Source: Rhodospirillales bacterium (GTDB taxonomy: Bacteria > Pseudomonadota > Alphaproteobacteria > Kiloniellales > JACOMY01). From it: 47,414 nt of DNA. The notes beneath the pieces are model-generated. The model made no database searches and was not told where the DNA came from. It was given only the letters and a program-made list of their open reading frames with translations. The DNA lies in assembly GCA_014324045.1 (NCBI GenBank), contig JACOMY010000026.1, forward strand, positions 1 through 47,414, written 5' to 3'. Positions 8,311-17,530 of the stretch are shown in pieces. Numbering within the stretch: position 1 is the first letter of the stretch; each line of letters starts with the position of its first letter. The position numbers and the translations under genes are program-made.

Positions 8311-8720
8311 AGCGAGAGTCCCCCCATCTTGCAGACGATGGCCCACTCTTGGTCGCGGACCGGACAGACCGACAGGCGCGATTGGCGCACCAGCGCCAGT
8401 TCGGCCAGATCCGGCGCCGCCTTGATCTGCTTCAGGGTGACCGGCCGGGGCATGGGGGCCAGGGGCACCACATCCACCATCACGAAGCGGCCGCTGGGAT
8501 CGCTCGGGTCGGGGTAGGCCTCTTTTACGATCTCGCAGACGCCGACCACGTCCTTGCCCTCGTTGGAGTGGTAGAAGAAGGCGCGGTCGCCGATCCGCAT
8601 GGCTTTCAGATTCCGGGCGGCCTGGTGATTGCGTACGCCGTCCCATTCGGTGCGGCCATCCTCGACCAATTGGTCCCAAGGGTACTTGAAGGGCTCCGAT
8701 TTCATTAACCAATAGGCCAT
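8307..8720 (-). CDS. EVE-domain protein (PUA-like, modified-base reader family)
   Basis: This 137-residue protein is made wholly of an EVE domain: MAYWLMKSEPFKYPWDQL, the family-typical TEWDGVRNHQAARNL, then GDRAFFYHSNEGKDVVGVCEIV and a C-terminal block after SRLSVCPV. EVE domains have a PUA-like fold and some bind modified cytosines; bacterial single-domain members have no settled role. ATG 8720 is chosen because the family begins at this MAYW; the frame is open 26 codons further but overlaps the opposite promoter region. It is the first gene of a two-gene unit with the Rieske protein and lies divergent from the creatininase-family gene about 95 bases away. Confidence 0.92.
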   Translation of the reverse strand: MAYWLMKSEPFKYPWDQLVEDGRTEWDGVRNHQAARNLKAMRIGDRAFFYHSNEGKDVVGVCEIVKEAYPDPSDPSGRFVMVDVVPLAPMPRPVTLKQIKAAPDLAELALVRQSRLSVCPVRDQEWAIVCKMGGLSL

Positions 8721-8815
8721 TGCTTCCAAGCTCTTCCCAACCTCTGCTATAGGCTCTCTGTACAGGCTCCCCGGGGGCCGGTCTCCCATTCCCTGCACGA
8801 GGGCACTTCAGCGCC

Positions 8816-9565
8816 ATGTACCTGCAACTCTCCACCTGGCAAGAGGTAGAGGTCTACCTCGAACGATCCAAGGCCGTTCTTATCCCCATCGGCTCGACCG
8901 AGCAGCATGGGCCCAACGGCTTCATCGGCACCGATGCCCTTTGCCCGGAGATCCTGGCTCGCGGCATCGAGGCCGAGATCGGCTGCCTGGTGGCTCCCAC
9001 GCTCCCGATCGGCATGGCGCAGCACCACCTGGGCTTCTCCGGCTCCATCACCCTGCGCCCGACCACCTTGATCGCGGTGGTGCAGGATGTCGTGGATTCG
9101 CTGGCTAGGCACGGTTTCGAACGCTTCTACTTCCTGAACGGTCACGGCGGCAACATCGCCACGGTCTCGGCTGCCTTTTCCGAGATCTACGCCGAAGCCA
9201 GCCTCGGCAAGGCCGACCCCAAGCGCCCGCCGCTGCGCTGCAAGCTGAAGAACTGGTGGGAAAACGCCGCCGTGCAGCGGATCTCGAAAGAGCGATTCGG
9301 CAATGCCGAGGGCGGGCATGCCACCTGCTCCGAGGTATCCCTGACCTACTACGGCTATCCGCAGCACCGGAAGAACGCGGAGATGTCGCCGGAGATCGCG
9401 CCGACCGGGCCGATCTACGACTCCGCCGACTACCGCCTGCGCTTCCCCGACGGCCGTATCGGCTCCAACCCGGCGCTGGCCAGCGTCGAGGCAGGTAAAG
9501 TACTGTTCGAGGGTGCCGTGCCGTTCCTGGCTGCCGACTTCAGGGCCTTCGCCGAGGCGCACTAA
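8816..9565 (+). CDS. Creatininase-family metal-dependent amidohydrolase
   Basis: This 249-residue protein has the creatinine amidohydrolase fold. The metal-site blocks are visible in order: GSTEQHGPNG (Glu and His), GTDAL (Asp), FLNGHGGN (His) and the later GGHATCSE (Glu). Relatives include creatininase, formylpyrimidine deformylase ArfB and the mycofactocin peptidase MftE, so the substrate cannot be read from sequence. There is no peptide-cofactor gene nearby, which argues against MftE. The ATG start is supported by conservation directly after it (YLQLSTW). It appears monocistronic. Confidence 0.9.
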   Translation: MYLQLSTWQEVEVYLERSKAVLIPIGSTEQHGPNGFIGTDALCPEILARGIEAEIGCLVAPTLPIGMAQHHLGFSGSITLRPTTLIAVVQDVVDSLARHGFERFYFLNGHGGNIATVSAAFSEIYAEASLGKADPKRPPLRCKLKNWWENAAVQRISKERFGNAEGGHATCSEVSLTYYGYPQHRKNAEMSPEIAPTGPIYDSADYRLRFPDGRIGSNPALASVEAGKVLFEGAVPFLAADFRAFAEAH

Positions 9566-9668
9566 GCGCGCTTAGCGTCCGGACCCGGAAGCAACGCCGG
9601 CGGCGCAATTCGTGCCGATCGTGCCGAAGAGGCTTGCGGCGGCGTGGCTATGCGCACAGTCTGCGCCC

Positions 9669-10859
9669 ATGCAACCTTGGATAGCCCTTCTGTGTCTGGC
9701 CCTTGCGCTGACTGCTTGCGAGCGCAATACAAGCGAACCGGATGCCGGCACGCCGCCGGCGCTCCGCCCGAGTCCAAGCCATCCGAGCCCAAGCCATGCC
9801 CCGCTCTCGCCGGCACCGGTGGAGGCCGCCGGCGGTGCCTTCGGCCTGACCCGCGTGGATTATGCGCTGCTGCCCGGTTGGCCGGAGGACGATCCCAGCG
9901 GCGCCATTGCCGCTTTCCGCCGCTCCTGCGCGGTGCTGTTCCGCCGTCCGGCATCGGCCGCGGTCGGTCCGGAGGGGCGCTATGGCCGAACAATCGACTG
10001 GCGGCCGGCCTGTGCGGCGCTAGGCGAGCCGGAAGCCTACGACGCGCCCGCAGCGCGGCGCTACTTCGAGATCTGGTTCCAACCCTACATGGTCGCCAGC
10101 CGGGGCCGCAGCGAGGGGCTCTTCACCGGCTACTATGAGGTTGAGGTCAAGGGTGCGCTGCAGCCCGGCGGAGACTACCGCTGGCCGCTCTATCGCCCGC
10201 CCTCGGGCGCGATTACCGTGTCCGGCACGCCGGACCGGGCTGCCATCGAGGCGGGCGCTCTCAAAGGTAAGGGTTTGGAGCTGGCCTGGCTGGACGACCC
10301 GGTAGATGTTTTCGATCTGCACATTCAGGGCTCGGCGCGCATGAGTTTGCCGGACGGCAGCTATCGTCGCATCGGCTATGCCGGCACCAACGGCTTGCCC
10401 TACGTTGGCATCGGCCGGCTGATGCTGGACCGCGGCCACATCGGCCCGGATCGGGCCACCGCCCAAGGCGTCAAGGCTTGGCTGAAGGACAATCCCGAAG
10501 AGGCTCGGGCCTTGATGCAGGAGAACCCGCGTTACGTCTTCTTCCGCTGGATCGAGGGCGACGGCCCGGTGGGCGCCCAGGGCGTTCCGCTGACCGCCGG
10601 GCGCAGCCTTGCCGTGGATCCGGCCTTCATCGGCTATGGCATGCCGCTTTTCCTGGAGACCACGCATGCCGACGGTGCCCCGCTGCGCCGCCTGACGATC
10701 GCTCAGGACACCGGTGCGGCAATCAAGGGCCCCGTCCGTGGCGACCTCTTCTGGGGTACCGGCGCAGCAGCCTTGGATCTGGCGGGCGGGATGAAGCAGA
10801 AGGGACGCTACTACCTTTTCCTCCCACGCACCCTGACGGTCGCGCTCGCCGCAAACTAA
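9669..10859 (+). CDS. mltA: Membrane-bound lytic murein transglycosylase A (MltA), lipoprotein
   Basis: This 396-residue periplasmic enzyme cleaves glycan strands of peptidoglycan to 1,6-anhydro-muropeptides. ATG 9669 gives a short lipoprotein signal, MQPWIALLCLALALTAC, with lipobox LTAC, then a Pro/Ser-rich linker. The MltA domain follows: FTGYYEVEVKG, the HIQGSARMSLPDGS block, then GYAGTNGLPYVGIG. The C-terminal 3D domain carries conserved acidic residues in AQDTGAAIKGPVRGDLFWG. A GTG at 9612 would add 19 residues and spoil the signal peptide. A member of this family is often found near ribosomal or Tim44-like genes in alphaproteobacteria, but not here. Confidence 0.95.
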   Translation: MQPWIALLCLALALTACERNTSEPDAGTPPALRPSPSHPSPSHAPLSPAPVEAAGGAFGLTRVDYALLPGWPEDDPSGAIAAFRRSCAVLFRRPASAAVGPEGRYGRTIDWRPACAALGEPEAYDAPAARRYFEIWFQPYMVASRGRSEGLFTGYYEVEVKGALQPGGDYRWPLYRPPSGAITVSGTPDRAAIEAGALKGKGLELAWLDDPVDVFDLHIQGSARMSLPDGSYRRIGYAGTNGLPYVGIGRLMLDRGHIGPDRATAQGVKAWLKDNPEEARALMQENPRYVFFRWIEGDGPVGAQGVPLTAGRSLAVDPAFIGYGMPLFLETTHADGAPLRRLTIAQDTGAAIKGPVRGDLFWGTGAAALDLAGGMKQKGRYYLFLPRTLTVALAAN

Positions 10860-10905
10860 GTCCGCTCCCGGGTTCGGGTTCGGTTGTCGCCCAGTCTCAG
10901 CGGGC

Positions 10906-11286
10906 CTAGTCCCAGCGGTTTGCCTTTTCCTCGAAGTCGGGGCGCTGCGGGCGCACAAGACAGAAGCGCTGACCGGTCGGTGCCTCCATCACCACCCACT
11001 TCTTGACCGCACCCAAGCGCTTGGCGCCCAGGGCCTCCAGGCGCCGCGCCTCTGCCTCGATATCGTCGGTTTCAATGTCGAGATGGACGCGTGAGTCGTG
11101 GCCGACCTTCTGCACCAGGACTGGCAATTCACCTTCGCACTCTTGCAGTTGGGCATAGAGCGGGTCGATGGCGCGGGCTTCTTTCTTCTCCGGCCGGCCC
11201 AAGGCAGCGGCCCAGAAGCCGGCCGCTTGCTCCAGAGAATCGGTCCGGCAGTCGATCACCAAGGTGCCCAAACGGCTCTTATGCAC
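10906..11286 (-). CDS. VOC-superfamily (glyoxalase-like) protein
   Basis: This 126-residue single-domain protein resembles the Glyoxalase_6 branch: LGTLVIDCRTDSLEQAAGFWAAALG at the N-terminus, then RVHLDIETDDIEAEARRLEALGA and a closing PTGQRFCLVRPQRPDF. It starts at GTG. Metal ligands are not clear, and many relatives are uncharacterised. It is convergent with mltA (46-base gap) and could be a small-molecule binding or resistance protein; the function is not predictable. Confidence 0.8.
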   Translation of the reverse strand: MHKSRLGTLVIDCRTDSLEQAAGFWAAALGRPEKKEARAIDPLYAQLQECEGELPVLVQKVGHDSRVHLDIETDDIEAEARRLEALGAKRLGAVKKWVVMEAPTGQRFCLVRPQRPDFEEKANRWD

Positions 11287-11328
11287 GACGGTCTTCCATT
11301 CGAGAGGGATTAACCTTAAAGAGCAGAC

Positions 11329-11580
11329 GGCGGCAGAAAAGCAGATTCCTACGGCCTTGGCAAGAGAGGCCGCTGCCGGCTTCGAAGCAGCCCTCCCTCA
11401 ACGCCTGCGTTTCGCCGCCCTGAAGGACGGGGCGCTGTTGGAGCTTTGGGGGGCGGATGAGGACGGCGCTTGGCGCCCGATCCGCCGCTATCCGGTGCTG
11501 GCAATCAAGGTCGGCATCAGGGCAACGGAGATCCCGATCGCACCGCCCGATCACACCGCACGGCCTCCGGCTGCAGGCCG
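11329..11580 (+). pseudogene. Possible remnant of a YafK-type L,D-transpeptidase N-terminus
   Basis: In the open frame here a short stretch, LRFAALKDGALLELWG then WRPIRRYPVLA, resembles the first beta-strands of YafK/ErfK-type L,D-transpeptidase domains, which begin with a hydrophobic strand, LELW and a TYPI-like strand. The catalytic Cys/His region is absent and the following sequence is low-complexity Pro/Ala. If the match is right, only a fragment of the domain remains. This is a weak similarity call. Confidence 0.3.
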
Positions 11581-11677
11581 CCCTAAGCCTAGCGCCCCTG
11601 GGGCCGGCGCGCTAGGCTGCACTCGAGAAAGCGCTTCTGGCCATGCCGCAAGGCACCTGACCGGACGAGGAAGAGCG

Positions 11678-12004
11678 ATGAAGGATAGTGACATCCGTGC
11701 CAAGCTGGAGCAAGAACTGGCCGACTTGGACCGGATCCAGGCCGCCAGCGCCTAGGCCCGCGCCCCCGTGGAATTGGACCAGACCACGCAGGGACGCCTC
11801 AGCCGCATGGACGCCCTGCAGGTCCAAGCCATGGCCTTGGAGACCCAGCGCTGCCGGCAGCTGCGCCGCCAACGCATCGCCGCAATCCTGAAACGCCTAG
11901 AGGAGGATGAATACGGCGCTTGCGTCGTCTGCGGCGAAGACATTGAGAAGAAGCGCCTAGCCGTCAATTTGACGACGCCGACCTGTGTCTATTGCGCCTC
12001 TTGA
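11678..12004 (+). pseudogene. DksA/TraR-type zinc-finger gene interrupted by an in-frame amber codon
   Basis: From ATG 11678 (good AGGAAGAG site) a frame encodes MKDSDIRAKLEQELADLDRI, then stops at TAG 11753-11755. The same frame continues without a shift to 12004. It encodes the rest of a typical short DksA/TraR protein: a coiled-coil segment, then the C4 zinc finger CVVCGEDIEKKRLAV ending TPTCVYCAS. Read through, it is 108 codons, the usual family size. These proteins bind in the RNA polymerase secondary channel. Either the gene is dead, or a 78-residue product is restarted from GTG 11768, which would lack the first helix of the coiled coil. A sequencing error must also be considered. Confidence 0.8.
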
Positions 12005-12429
12005 GACGGCCAGGCAAAAAAGTTCCCCCACCGTCTTTCTCAGGAATCGCTATGCAGGAGCGCCCGTCGACCCTGCGTTTCGAATTTGACGGATGTTCAC
12101 CGCAACAGCTCACGGCTGCGCTAGGCGCACAGCCGGTTACCTCGATCTTGGCCGGAACGCGCTGACGCCGCCGATCCTGTTGCGGGCCACAGGTACGTAA
12201 GAAGACTATACGCTTTGGGCCGTATCAAGGCCATACCGGTCTCCGGCCCGACCGGGGTCATTCAAGACTATCGGACCGGTCGGGGCGGGCTATGTGCTCT
12301 TCACGGGGACCTCCGGGGCCTTCACCTCGCATCTCGGTCTCGGCCGCACCTATCTAGGCCGGCCAATCCTGGAACAAAGGAGAGTAATCTGGCACAGGAT
12401 GAATTTCGTCTGATGTGGAGAAGAAATGA
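12005..12429. other. Intergenic region with degenerate coding traces
   Basis: A 37-codon frame (12052-12165, MQERPSTLRFEFDG...) is followed after its stop by a stretch that in one frame reads GPVGAGYVLFTGTSGAF and then SHLGLGRTYL, broken by stops. This looks like decayed coding sequence, but I cannot name a family. No RNA gene or terminator was recognised. Confidence 0.3.
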
Positions 12430-12504
12430 TGGTGGGCGCGGCTGGGATTGAACCAGCGACCCCTGCCGTGTGAAGACAGTGCTCTCCCGCTGAGCTACGC
12501 GCCC
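12430..12504 (-). tRNA. tRNA-Val (anticodon CAC)
   Basis: The minus strand folds into a full cloverleaf: acceptor stem GGGCGCG/CGCGCCC (7 bp), D-arm GCTC-AGCGGGA-GAGC, anticodon stem CTGTC/GGCAG with loop TTCACAC (anticodon CAC), T-arm GCTGG-TTCAATC-CCAGC, discriminator A and encoded CCA (12430-12432). It decodes GUG valine codons. No phage or integrase gene lies beside it. Confidence 0.97.
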
Positions 12505-12810
12505 GTCCGGGGATCGAGCCGGACAAGGACGATCCCGATCGAGGGGGATATCGATTAGCGGCGCCGGGGGGACAGGTCAAGCGGAGATGAAGCCCAAGCA
12601 ATCTGCATAAGGGATAGTAGACTTGCAATCGGCCCGTCAGTCTGGGCCGGCGCTGATCGGTCGGCAGCCACACTGGCACAAGCGCCTGAGTGAGAGGGGC
12701 CGTAGGGATTGACCCCCAAGGGGATTGACCGTTGTCGCCGGGCGGAAGACTACGTACACGAAGGCAGTCCCCCATGGATCCATGGGTTTGCGGAAGAAGA
12801 GGCTCTAGGA
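12505..12810. other. Region upstream of kdsA with a short direct repeat
   Basis: About 300 bases lie between the tRNA and kdsA. GGGATTGACC occurs at 12705-12714 and again at 12721-12730 (16 bases apart), with a CCCCC/GGGG inverted element between. I see no gene here. Confidence 0.35.
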
Positions 12811-13704
12811 ATGGCAGAGACGGCCGGGCGCTGCGTTGCGATTGGCGATCTGGAGATCGCCAACAGCCGCCCCTTCGCGGCGATCCTGGGCCCCTGCCAG
12901 ATCGAAAGCCGCGACCACGCCCTCTTCATGGCCGAGAGCCTGGCCAAGGCGGCCGGGGCCGCCGGCGTACCCTTCATCTTCAAGTCTTCCTTCGACAAGG
13001 CCAACCGCAGTTCGCTGTCCGGCAAGCGCGGCGTCGGTCTGGAGGAGGGCCTGCGGATTCTCTGCGACGTGCGCGACGCCCTGGGCTGTCCGGTGCTGAC
13101 CGACGTGCACGAGCGCGAACAGTGCGCGCCGGCGGCCGAGGCGGTCGACGTGCTGCAGATCCCGGCCTTCCTCTGCCGTCAGACCGACCTGCTGCTGGCT
13201 GCAGCCGCCACCGGCAAGGCCGTGAACGTGAAGAAGGGGCAGTTTCTAGCGCCCTGGGACATGAAGAACGTCGCCGACAAGCTGGCCGCGGGCGGCAACC
13301 ATCGCATTCTGCTGACCGAGCGCGGCGCCAGCTTCGGCTACAACACCCTGGTGACCGACTTCCGCAGCCTGCCAACCATGGCACAGACCGGCTATCCGGT
13401 GATCTACGATGCTACCCACTCGGTGCAGCAGCCGGGCGCCCTGGGGGAGGCGTCGGGCGGCCAGCGCGGCTTCGCGCCGATCCTGGCCCGTGCTGCCGTG
13501 GCCGTCGGCGTCGCCGGCCTCTTCATGGAGGCCCACGAAGACCCTGACAAGGCCCCCAGCGACGGTGCCGTCATGCTGAAGCTGGAGTGGGTCGCTCCCC
13601 TGCTGAAGGAATTGGCCGCCCTTGACCGCCTGGCCAAGGACCCAGTGCGCTTGCAAACCCTAGCGGCGGCGGTAGCTGCTAAGCAACCCGTTGCGGTAGT
13701 ATAA
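12811..13704 (+). CDS. kdsA: 3-deoxy-D-manno-octulosonate-8-phosphate synthase (KdsA), probable metal-dependent class
   Basis: This 297-residue cytoplasmic enzyme condenses arabinose-5-phosphate and phosphoenolpyruvate to KDO-8-phosphate, the precursor of the lipopolysaccharide inner core. Signature blocks are [68 protein letters not shown] and HSVQQPG. Cys29 in GPCQIES is the metal ligand found in the metal-dependent class; metal-independent enzymes such as E. coli's have Asn there. ATG 12811 fits the family start; the open frame extends 34 codons upstream without conserved sequence. Neighbouring kds genes (kdsB, kdsD) are not in the window. Confidence 0.96.
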   Translation: MAETAGRCVAIGDLEIANSRPFAAILGPCQIESRDHALFMAESLAKAAGAAGVPFIFKSSFDKANRSSLSGKRGVGLEEGLRILCDVRDALGCPVLTDVHEREQCAPAAEAVDVLQIPAFLCRQTDLLLAAAATGKAVNVKKGQFLAPWDMKNVADKLAAGGNHRILLTERGASFGYNTLVTDFRSLPTMAQTGYPVIYDATHSVQQPGALGEASGGQRGFAPILARAAVAVGVAGLFMEAHEDPDKAPSDGAVMLKLEWVAPLLKELAALDRLAKDPVRLQTLAAAVAAKQPVAVV

Positions 13705-13971
13705 TAGTCCATCATTTTTGTAGCATGCACCGTTGGCGGCCCACCACTAGCTACACTACTGAACGAACATCCGCGCTTACAATCGGGATGGGTACCGATG
13801 CCACCGGCCTTGATCGCACTTTTCATCCCGGTCCGTTCATCCCCACCCGGCCCTTGCATGGAACGGTCAGCTTCTCAGCCGGGATGTTCGGGGGTATGAT
13901 CGCGGACCCGATACCGGAGAAGAAAAGAGCCCGGTCCGATCGCCAACACTCACTCTCGAAGGAGCTGCACA

Positions 13972-14433
13972 ATGACTGAGAATTCCATGCCGAACTTCAC
14001 CGACTTCGCCAAGCTGTTCGATCCGGCCAACGTGGCCAGGATGTTCGACCCGCAGCAGATGATGACGGCCTTCGCGCCGGCCCCCCGACAGGGCATCGAC
14101 CTGCAGGCGGCCATAGGCAAGAGCCAGAAGCATTTCCAAGCGATGATCGCCGCCAACAAGGCGGCCGCAGAGGCCTATCGTGCCCTCTTCGATAAACAGA
14201 TCCGGATCTTCGAAGAGATTACCGCAGAAGCGAAGCGGCAGATCGGGGAAATGGGTCAGACCGCAGAACCGGACGGATTGAAGAAGCAGACAGAACTATA
14301 CGCCGTATCGGTCGAGAAGGCGCTTTCCCTTATGACCGAACTATCGAACGCGGCTGCCAAGGCCAATGCGGATGCCTTTGCCGTCATCCAAGGGCAAGTT
14401 GAAGACGCTTTGAAGGAGTTGAGGGCGGGCTAA
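13972..14433 (+). CDS. Phasin-family protein (PHA granule-associated)
   Basis: This 153-residue, all-helical, amphipathic protein has the phasin_2 layout: a short N-terminus, [20 protein letters not shown] in the centre, then heptad-like Ala-rich helices to the end ([17 protein letters not shown]). Phasins coat polyhydroxyalkanoate granules and limit their size. It has a strong AAGGAGCTG ribosome site. A PHA synthase gene lies 4 kb downstream on the same strand, supporting the role. The 267 bases upstream probably hold its promoter; no operator was identified with confidence. Confidence 0.88.
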   Translation: MTENSMPNFTDFAKLFDPANVARMFDPQQMMTAFAPAPRQGIDLQAAIGKSQKHFQAMIAANKAAAEAYRALFDKQIRIFEEITAEAKRQIGEMGQTAEPDGLKKQTELYAVSVEKALSLMTELSNAAAKANADAFAVIQGQVEDALKELRAG

Positions 14434-14486
14434 CCCGGCCCCGCCGAACCGAAGCGACACGGGAAGCGGTAGGAGAACGAGGCAAC

Positions 14487-16046
14487 ATGAAAATCGGTGC
14501 CCCAAAGGAAACCTGCGAGGGCGAAGCACGCGTCGCGTTGACCCCGGATAGTGCCCAGCGTTTACAGAAACTGGGATACAACTGTTCGGTCGAGGCCGGC
14601 GCCGGTGCTGCCGCCTCGATCTCCGACGAGGCCTATCGTGAGGCCGGGGTGACAGTGGTAGAGAATGCGGCCGGGCTTTGGGCGCAGTCCGACATCGTCG
14701 TCAAGGTACGCGAGCCCAGCCTGAAGGAAGTCGCCGGCGCGCCGGAGGGCAAGATCCTCGTCTCCTTCGTCTGGCCGGCCCAGAACGAAGATCTGCTAAG
14801 GGCGCTGAACGAGAAAAAGATGTCCGTGCTGGCCATGGACATGGTGCCGCGCATCAGCCGGGCCCAGAAGATGGACGCGCTTTCCTCCATGGCCAACATC
14901 GCCGGCTACCGCGCGGTGATCGAGGCCGGTGCCAACTTCGGCCGCTTCTTCACCGGGCAGGTGACCGCCGCCGGTAAGGTGCCGCCGGCCAAGGTCCTGG
15001 TGGTGGGTGCCGGCGTGGCCGGACTGGCCGCCATTGGCGCCGCGGTCTCGCTGGGCGCCATCGTACGGGCCTTCGACGTTCGCCCGGAAGTGGCCGAACA
15101 GATCCAGTCCATGGGGGCCGAATTCCTCTTTCTCGACTTCGAGGAGAGCGGCGCGGGCGAAGGCGGCTATGCCAAGCCCTCCTCGCCGGAGTTCCGCGAG
15201 AAGCAGTTGGCTCTTTTCCGCGAGCAGGCGCCCGAGATCGACATCGTCATCACCACCGCGCTGATCCCCGGCCGTCCGGCACCGAAGCTGTGGCTGGAAG
15301 ACATGGTGAAGGCGATGAAGTCCGGATCCGTCGTCGTCGATCTGGCGGCAGAACGCGGCGGCAACTGCGACCTGACCGTGCCGGACGACAAGATCGTGAC
15401 CGGGAAGGGTGTCACCGTGGTCGGCTACACCGACTTCCCCTCGCGCATGGCGGCCCAGGCCTCGGCCCTCTACGCCACCAACATCCGTCACATGATGGAT
15501 GACCTGACGCCGGAGAAAGACGGCAATCCGGTCATCGACATGGAAGACGACGTGATCCGCGGCGCTCTGGTCTGTCATCGGGGCGAAGTCACCTTCCCGC
15601 CGCCGGCGCCCAAGATCCAGGCGATCGCCAAGCAGGCGCCGAAGCCCAGGGAAAAGACCCTTGAAGAGAAGGCAGCCGCGACCGCAGAGGCGATGAAGAA
15701 GGCTGGCCGGCGTCACGTCGGCCTAATGACCATAGGCACAGTCCTGGTGCTCTTGCTGGGCCTGATCGCGCCTGCCAGCTTCATGCAGCATCTGACAGTC
15801 TTCGTCCTGGCGGTCTTCGTCGGCTACCAGGTGATCTGGAATGTGACGCCGGCGCTGCACACGCCCCTCATGGCCGTCACCAACGCCATTTCAGGCATCA
15901 TCGTGTTGGGCGCCGTCCTGCAGATTGGCTCGGGCAGCACTTGGGTCGTCATTCTGGCCACGATCTCCGTGCTGATCGCCGCCATCAATCTGACCGGCGG
16001 CTTTCTGGTGACCAAGCGCATGCTGGCGATGTTCCATAAGAGCTAA
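14487..16046 (+). CDS. pntA: Proton-translocating NAD(P) transhydrogenase subunit alpha (fused form)
   Basis: This 519-residue subunit of the inner-membrane pump moves hydride between NADH and NADP+ at the expense of the proton gradient and supplies NADPH. Residues 1 to about 380 form NAD(H)-binding domain I ([15 protein letters not shown], the Rossmann [45 protein letters not shown]). A charged linker of about 35 residues follows, then four membrane helices (domain II part). The fused, E. coli-like arrangement contrasts with the split PntAA/PntAB of Rhodospirillum rubrum. The SD AGGAGAACGAGG precedes the ATG. pntB follows after 33 bases. Confidence 0.96.
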   Translation: MKIGAPKETCEGEARVALTPDSAQRLQKLGYNCSVEAGAGAAASISDEAYREAGVTVVENAAGLWAQSDIVVKVREPSLKEVAGAPEGKILVSFVWPAQNEDLLRALNEKKMSVLAMDMVPRISRAQKMDALSSMANIAGYRAVIEAGANFGRFFTGQVTAAGKVPPAKVLVVGAGVAGLAAIGAAVSLGAIVRAFDVRPEVAEQIQSMGAEFLFLDFEESGAGEGGYAKPSSPEFREKQLALFREQAPEIDIVITTALIPGRPAPKLWLEDMVKAMKSGSVVVDLAAERGGNCDLTVPDDKIVTGKGVTVVGYTDFPSRMAAQASALYATNIRHMMDDLTPEKDGNPVIDMEDDVIRGALVCHRGEVTFPPPAPKIQAIAKQAPKPREKTLEEKAAATAEAMKKAGRRHVGLMTIGTVLVLLLGLIAPASFMQHLTVFVLAVFVGYQVIWNVTPALHTPLMAVTNAISGIIVLGAVLQIGSGSTWVVILATISVLIAAINLTGGFLVTKRMLAMFHKS

Positions 16047-16065
16047 GGCGGAGGAAACCAAGACT

Positions 16066-16095
16066 ATGGAATATGGGGCATGGGATACGGTTTGA
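16066..16095 (+). other. Nine-codon frame and short near-duplication over the pntB start
   Basis: ATG 16066 lies at ideal distance from the ribosome site GGCGGAGGAAA, but opens a frame that stops at 16093-16095. ATGGAATATGG (16066-16076) and ATGGGATACGG (16080-16090) are near copies 14 bases apart. The real pntB start at 16080 is the second copy and is further than usual from the ribosome site. Either this is a coupled leader frame, or a 14-base duplication displaced the start codon. Confidence 0.5.
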
Positions 16096-17519
16096 TTTCC
16101 GCCGCCTACGTCGCGGCTGCGGTCCTCTTCATCTTCTCGCTGGGGGGCCTTTCCAACCAGGAGTCGGCCAAGCCCGGCGTCTGGTACGGCATCGTCGGTA
16201 TGCTGGTGGCCTTGGTCGCCACCATCGCTTCCGTCGGCGGCGGCTTTGCCTGGCTGTTTCCGGCCCTCATCGTCGGCGGCATCGTCGGTGCCGTGGTCGC
16301 GCAGAGGGTCGAGATGACCGGCATGCCGCAGTTGGTCGCGGCCCTGCACAGCTTCGTCGGACTGGCTGCCGTCTTCATCGGCATCAACGCCGAACTGGAG
16401 CTGAACGGCGTCCTGGCCCTGAAGGTCAGCGGCGCCGAGCTTACCGGCCTGACCGGTTTCGGCGAGAAGCTGGCGCACAAGACCCCGGTCGAGATCGGCA
16501 TCATGAAGGTCGAGGTTTTCCTCGGCATCTTCATAGGTGCGGTCACCTTCACCGGCTCGATTGTCGCCTACGGCAAGCTGGCCGGCTCCATCGGCAGTAA
16601 ACCGCTGACTCTGTCGGGCCGCCACCTACTGAACATTGCCATGGTCGTGGTCTGCCTGGTCCTGGGGGCCATCTATCTGGGCAATGGCGGCGTCTGGCCG
16701 CTGATTCTGATCGCGCTGATCGCCGGCGTCATCGGCGCCCACTTGGTGATGGCCATCGGCGGCGCCGACATGCCGGTCGTGGTCTCCATGCTGAACAGCT
16801 ATTCCGGCTGGGCGGCAGCAGCCATCGGCTTCACCCTGGGCAACGATCTTCTGATCGTGACCGGTGCGCTGGTCGGCTCCTCGGGCGCTATCCTCAGCTA
16901 TATCATGTGCAAGGCCATGAACCGTCGCTTCGTCTCGGTGATTCTGGGTGGCTTCGGCGGCGAGGCCTCCAGCGCCCGGGCGATCGAAGGCGAGATGGTG
17001 CCGGCAGCCGGCGATCGCGTGGCCCAGGCCCTGCAGGATGCCGACAGCGTTATCGTTGTGCCGGGCTACGGCATGGCGGTGGCCCAGGCCCAGGCCCCGG
17101 TCTCCGAGCTGACCCGGCGCCTGCGCGCCCAGGGCAAGACGGTCCGCTTCGCCATCCATCCGGTGGCGGGACGCCTGCCCGGCCACATGAACGTGCTGCT
17201 GGCCGAAGCCAAGGTGCCCTACGATATCGTGCTGGAGATGGAGGAGATCAACGAAGACTTCCCCGAGACCGACGTGGCGATCGTCATCGGTGCCAACGAC
17301 ATCGTCAATCCGGCCGCCCAGGAGGATCCGGGCAGCCCCATCGCCGGTATGCCGGTTCTGGAGGTCTGGAAAGCGCGCGAGGTCTTCGTCTGCAAGCGCG
17401 GTCAAGGTACCGGTTACTCCGGCATCGAGAACCCGCTGTTCTTCAAGGAAAACACCCGTATGTTCTACGGCGACGCCAAGCAAAGCATGGACAGCTTGCT
17501 GTCCACTCTGCCGAACTAG
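16080..17519 (+). CDS. pntB: Proton-translocating NAD(P) transhydrogenase subunit beta
   Basis: This 479-residue partner of PntA has eight or nine membrane helices (residues 1-260, including [21 protein letters not shown] and the [15 protein letters not shown] helix), followed by NADP(H)-binding domain III ([69 protein letters not shown]). The translation start is ATG 16080, because only this frame gives the family N-terminus [19 protein letters not shown]. It ends 11 bases before the next gene, so pntA-pntB-hydrolase-phaC look like one transcription unit. Confidence 0.96.
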   Translation: MGYGLISAAYVAAAVLFIFSLGGLSNQESAKPGVWYGIVGMLVALVATIASVGGGFAWLFPALIVGGIVGAVVAQRVEMTGMPQLVAALHSFVGLAAVFIGINAELELNGVLALKVSGAELTGLTGFGEKLAHKTPVEIGIMKVEVFLGIFIGAVTFTGSIVAYGKLAGSIGSKPLTLSGRHLLNIAMVVVCLVLGAIYLGNGGVWPLILIALIAGVIGAHLVMAIGGADMPVVVSMLNSYSGWAAAAIGFTLGNDLLIVTGALVGSSGAILSYIMCKAMNRRFVSVILGGFGGEASSARAIEGEMVPAAGDRVAQALQDADSVIVVPGYGMAVAQAQAPVSELTRRLRAQGKTVRFAIHPVAGRLPGHMNVLLAEAKVPYDIVLEMEEINEDFPETDVAIVIGANDIVNPAAQEDPGSPIAGMPVLEVWKAREVFVCKRGQGTGYSGIENPLFFKENTRMFYGDAKQSMDSLLSTLPN

Positions 17520-17530
17520 GCGTCTGGTCC

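Noticed and set aside
12430..12504. tRNA as a phage or island attachment site
   Set aside because: No integrase gene and no repeated 3' end of the tRNA were seen nearby.
16907..17530. N-terminal extension of the alpha/beta hydrolase frame
   Set aside because: It is pntB read in another frame; the hydrolase starts at 17531.
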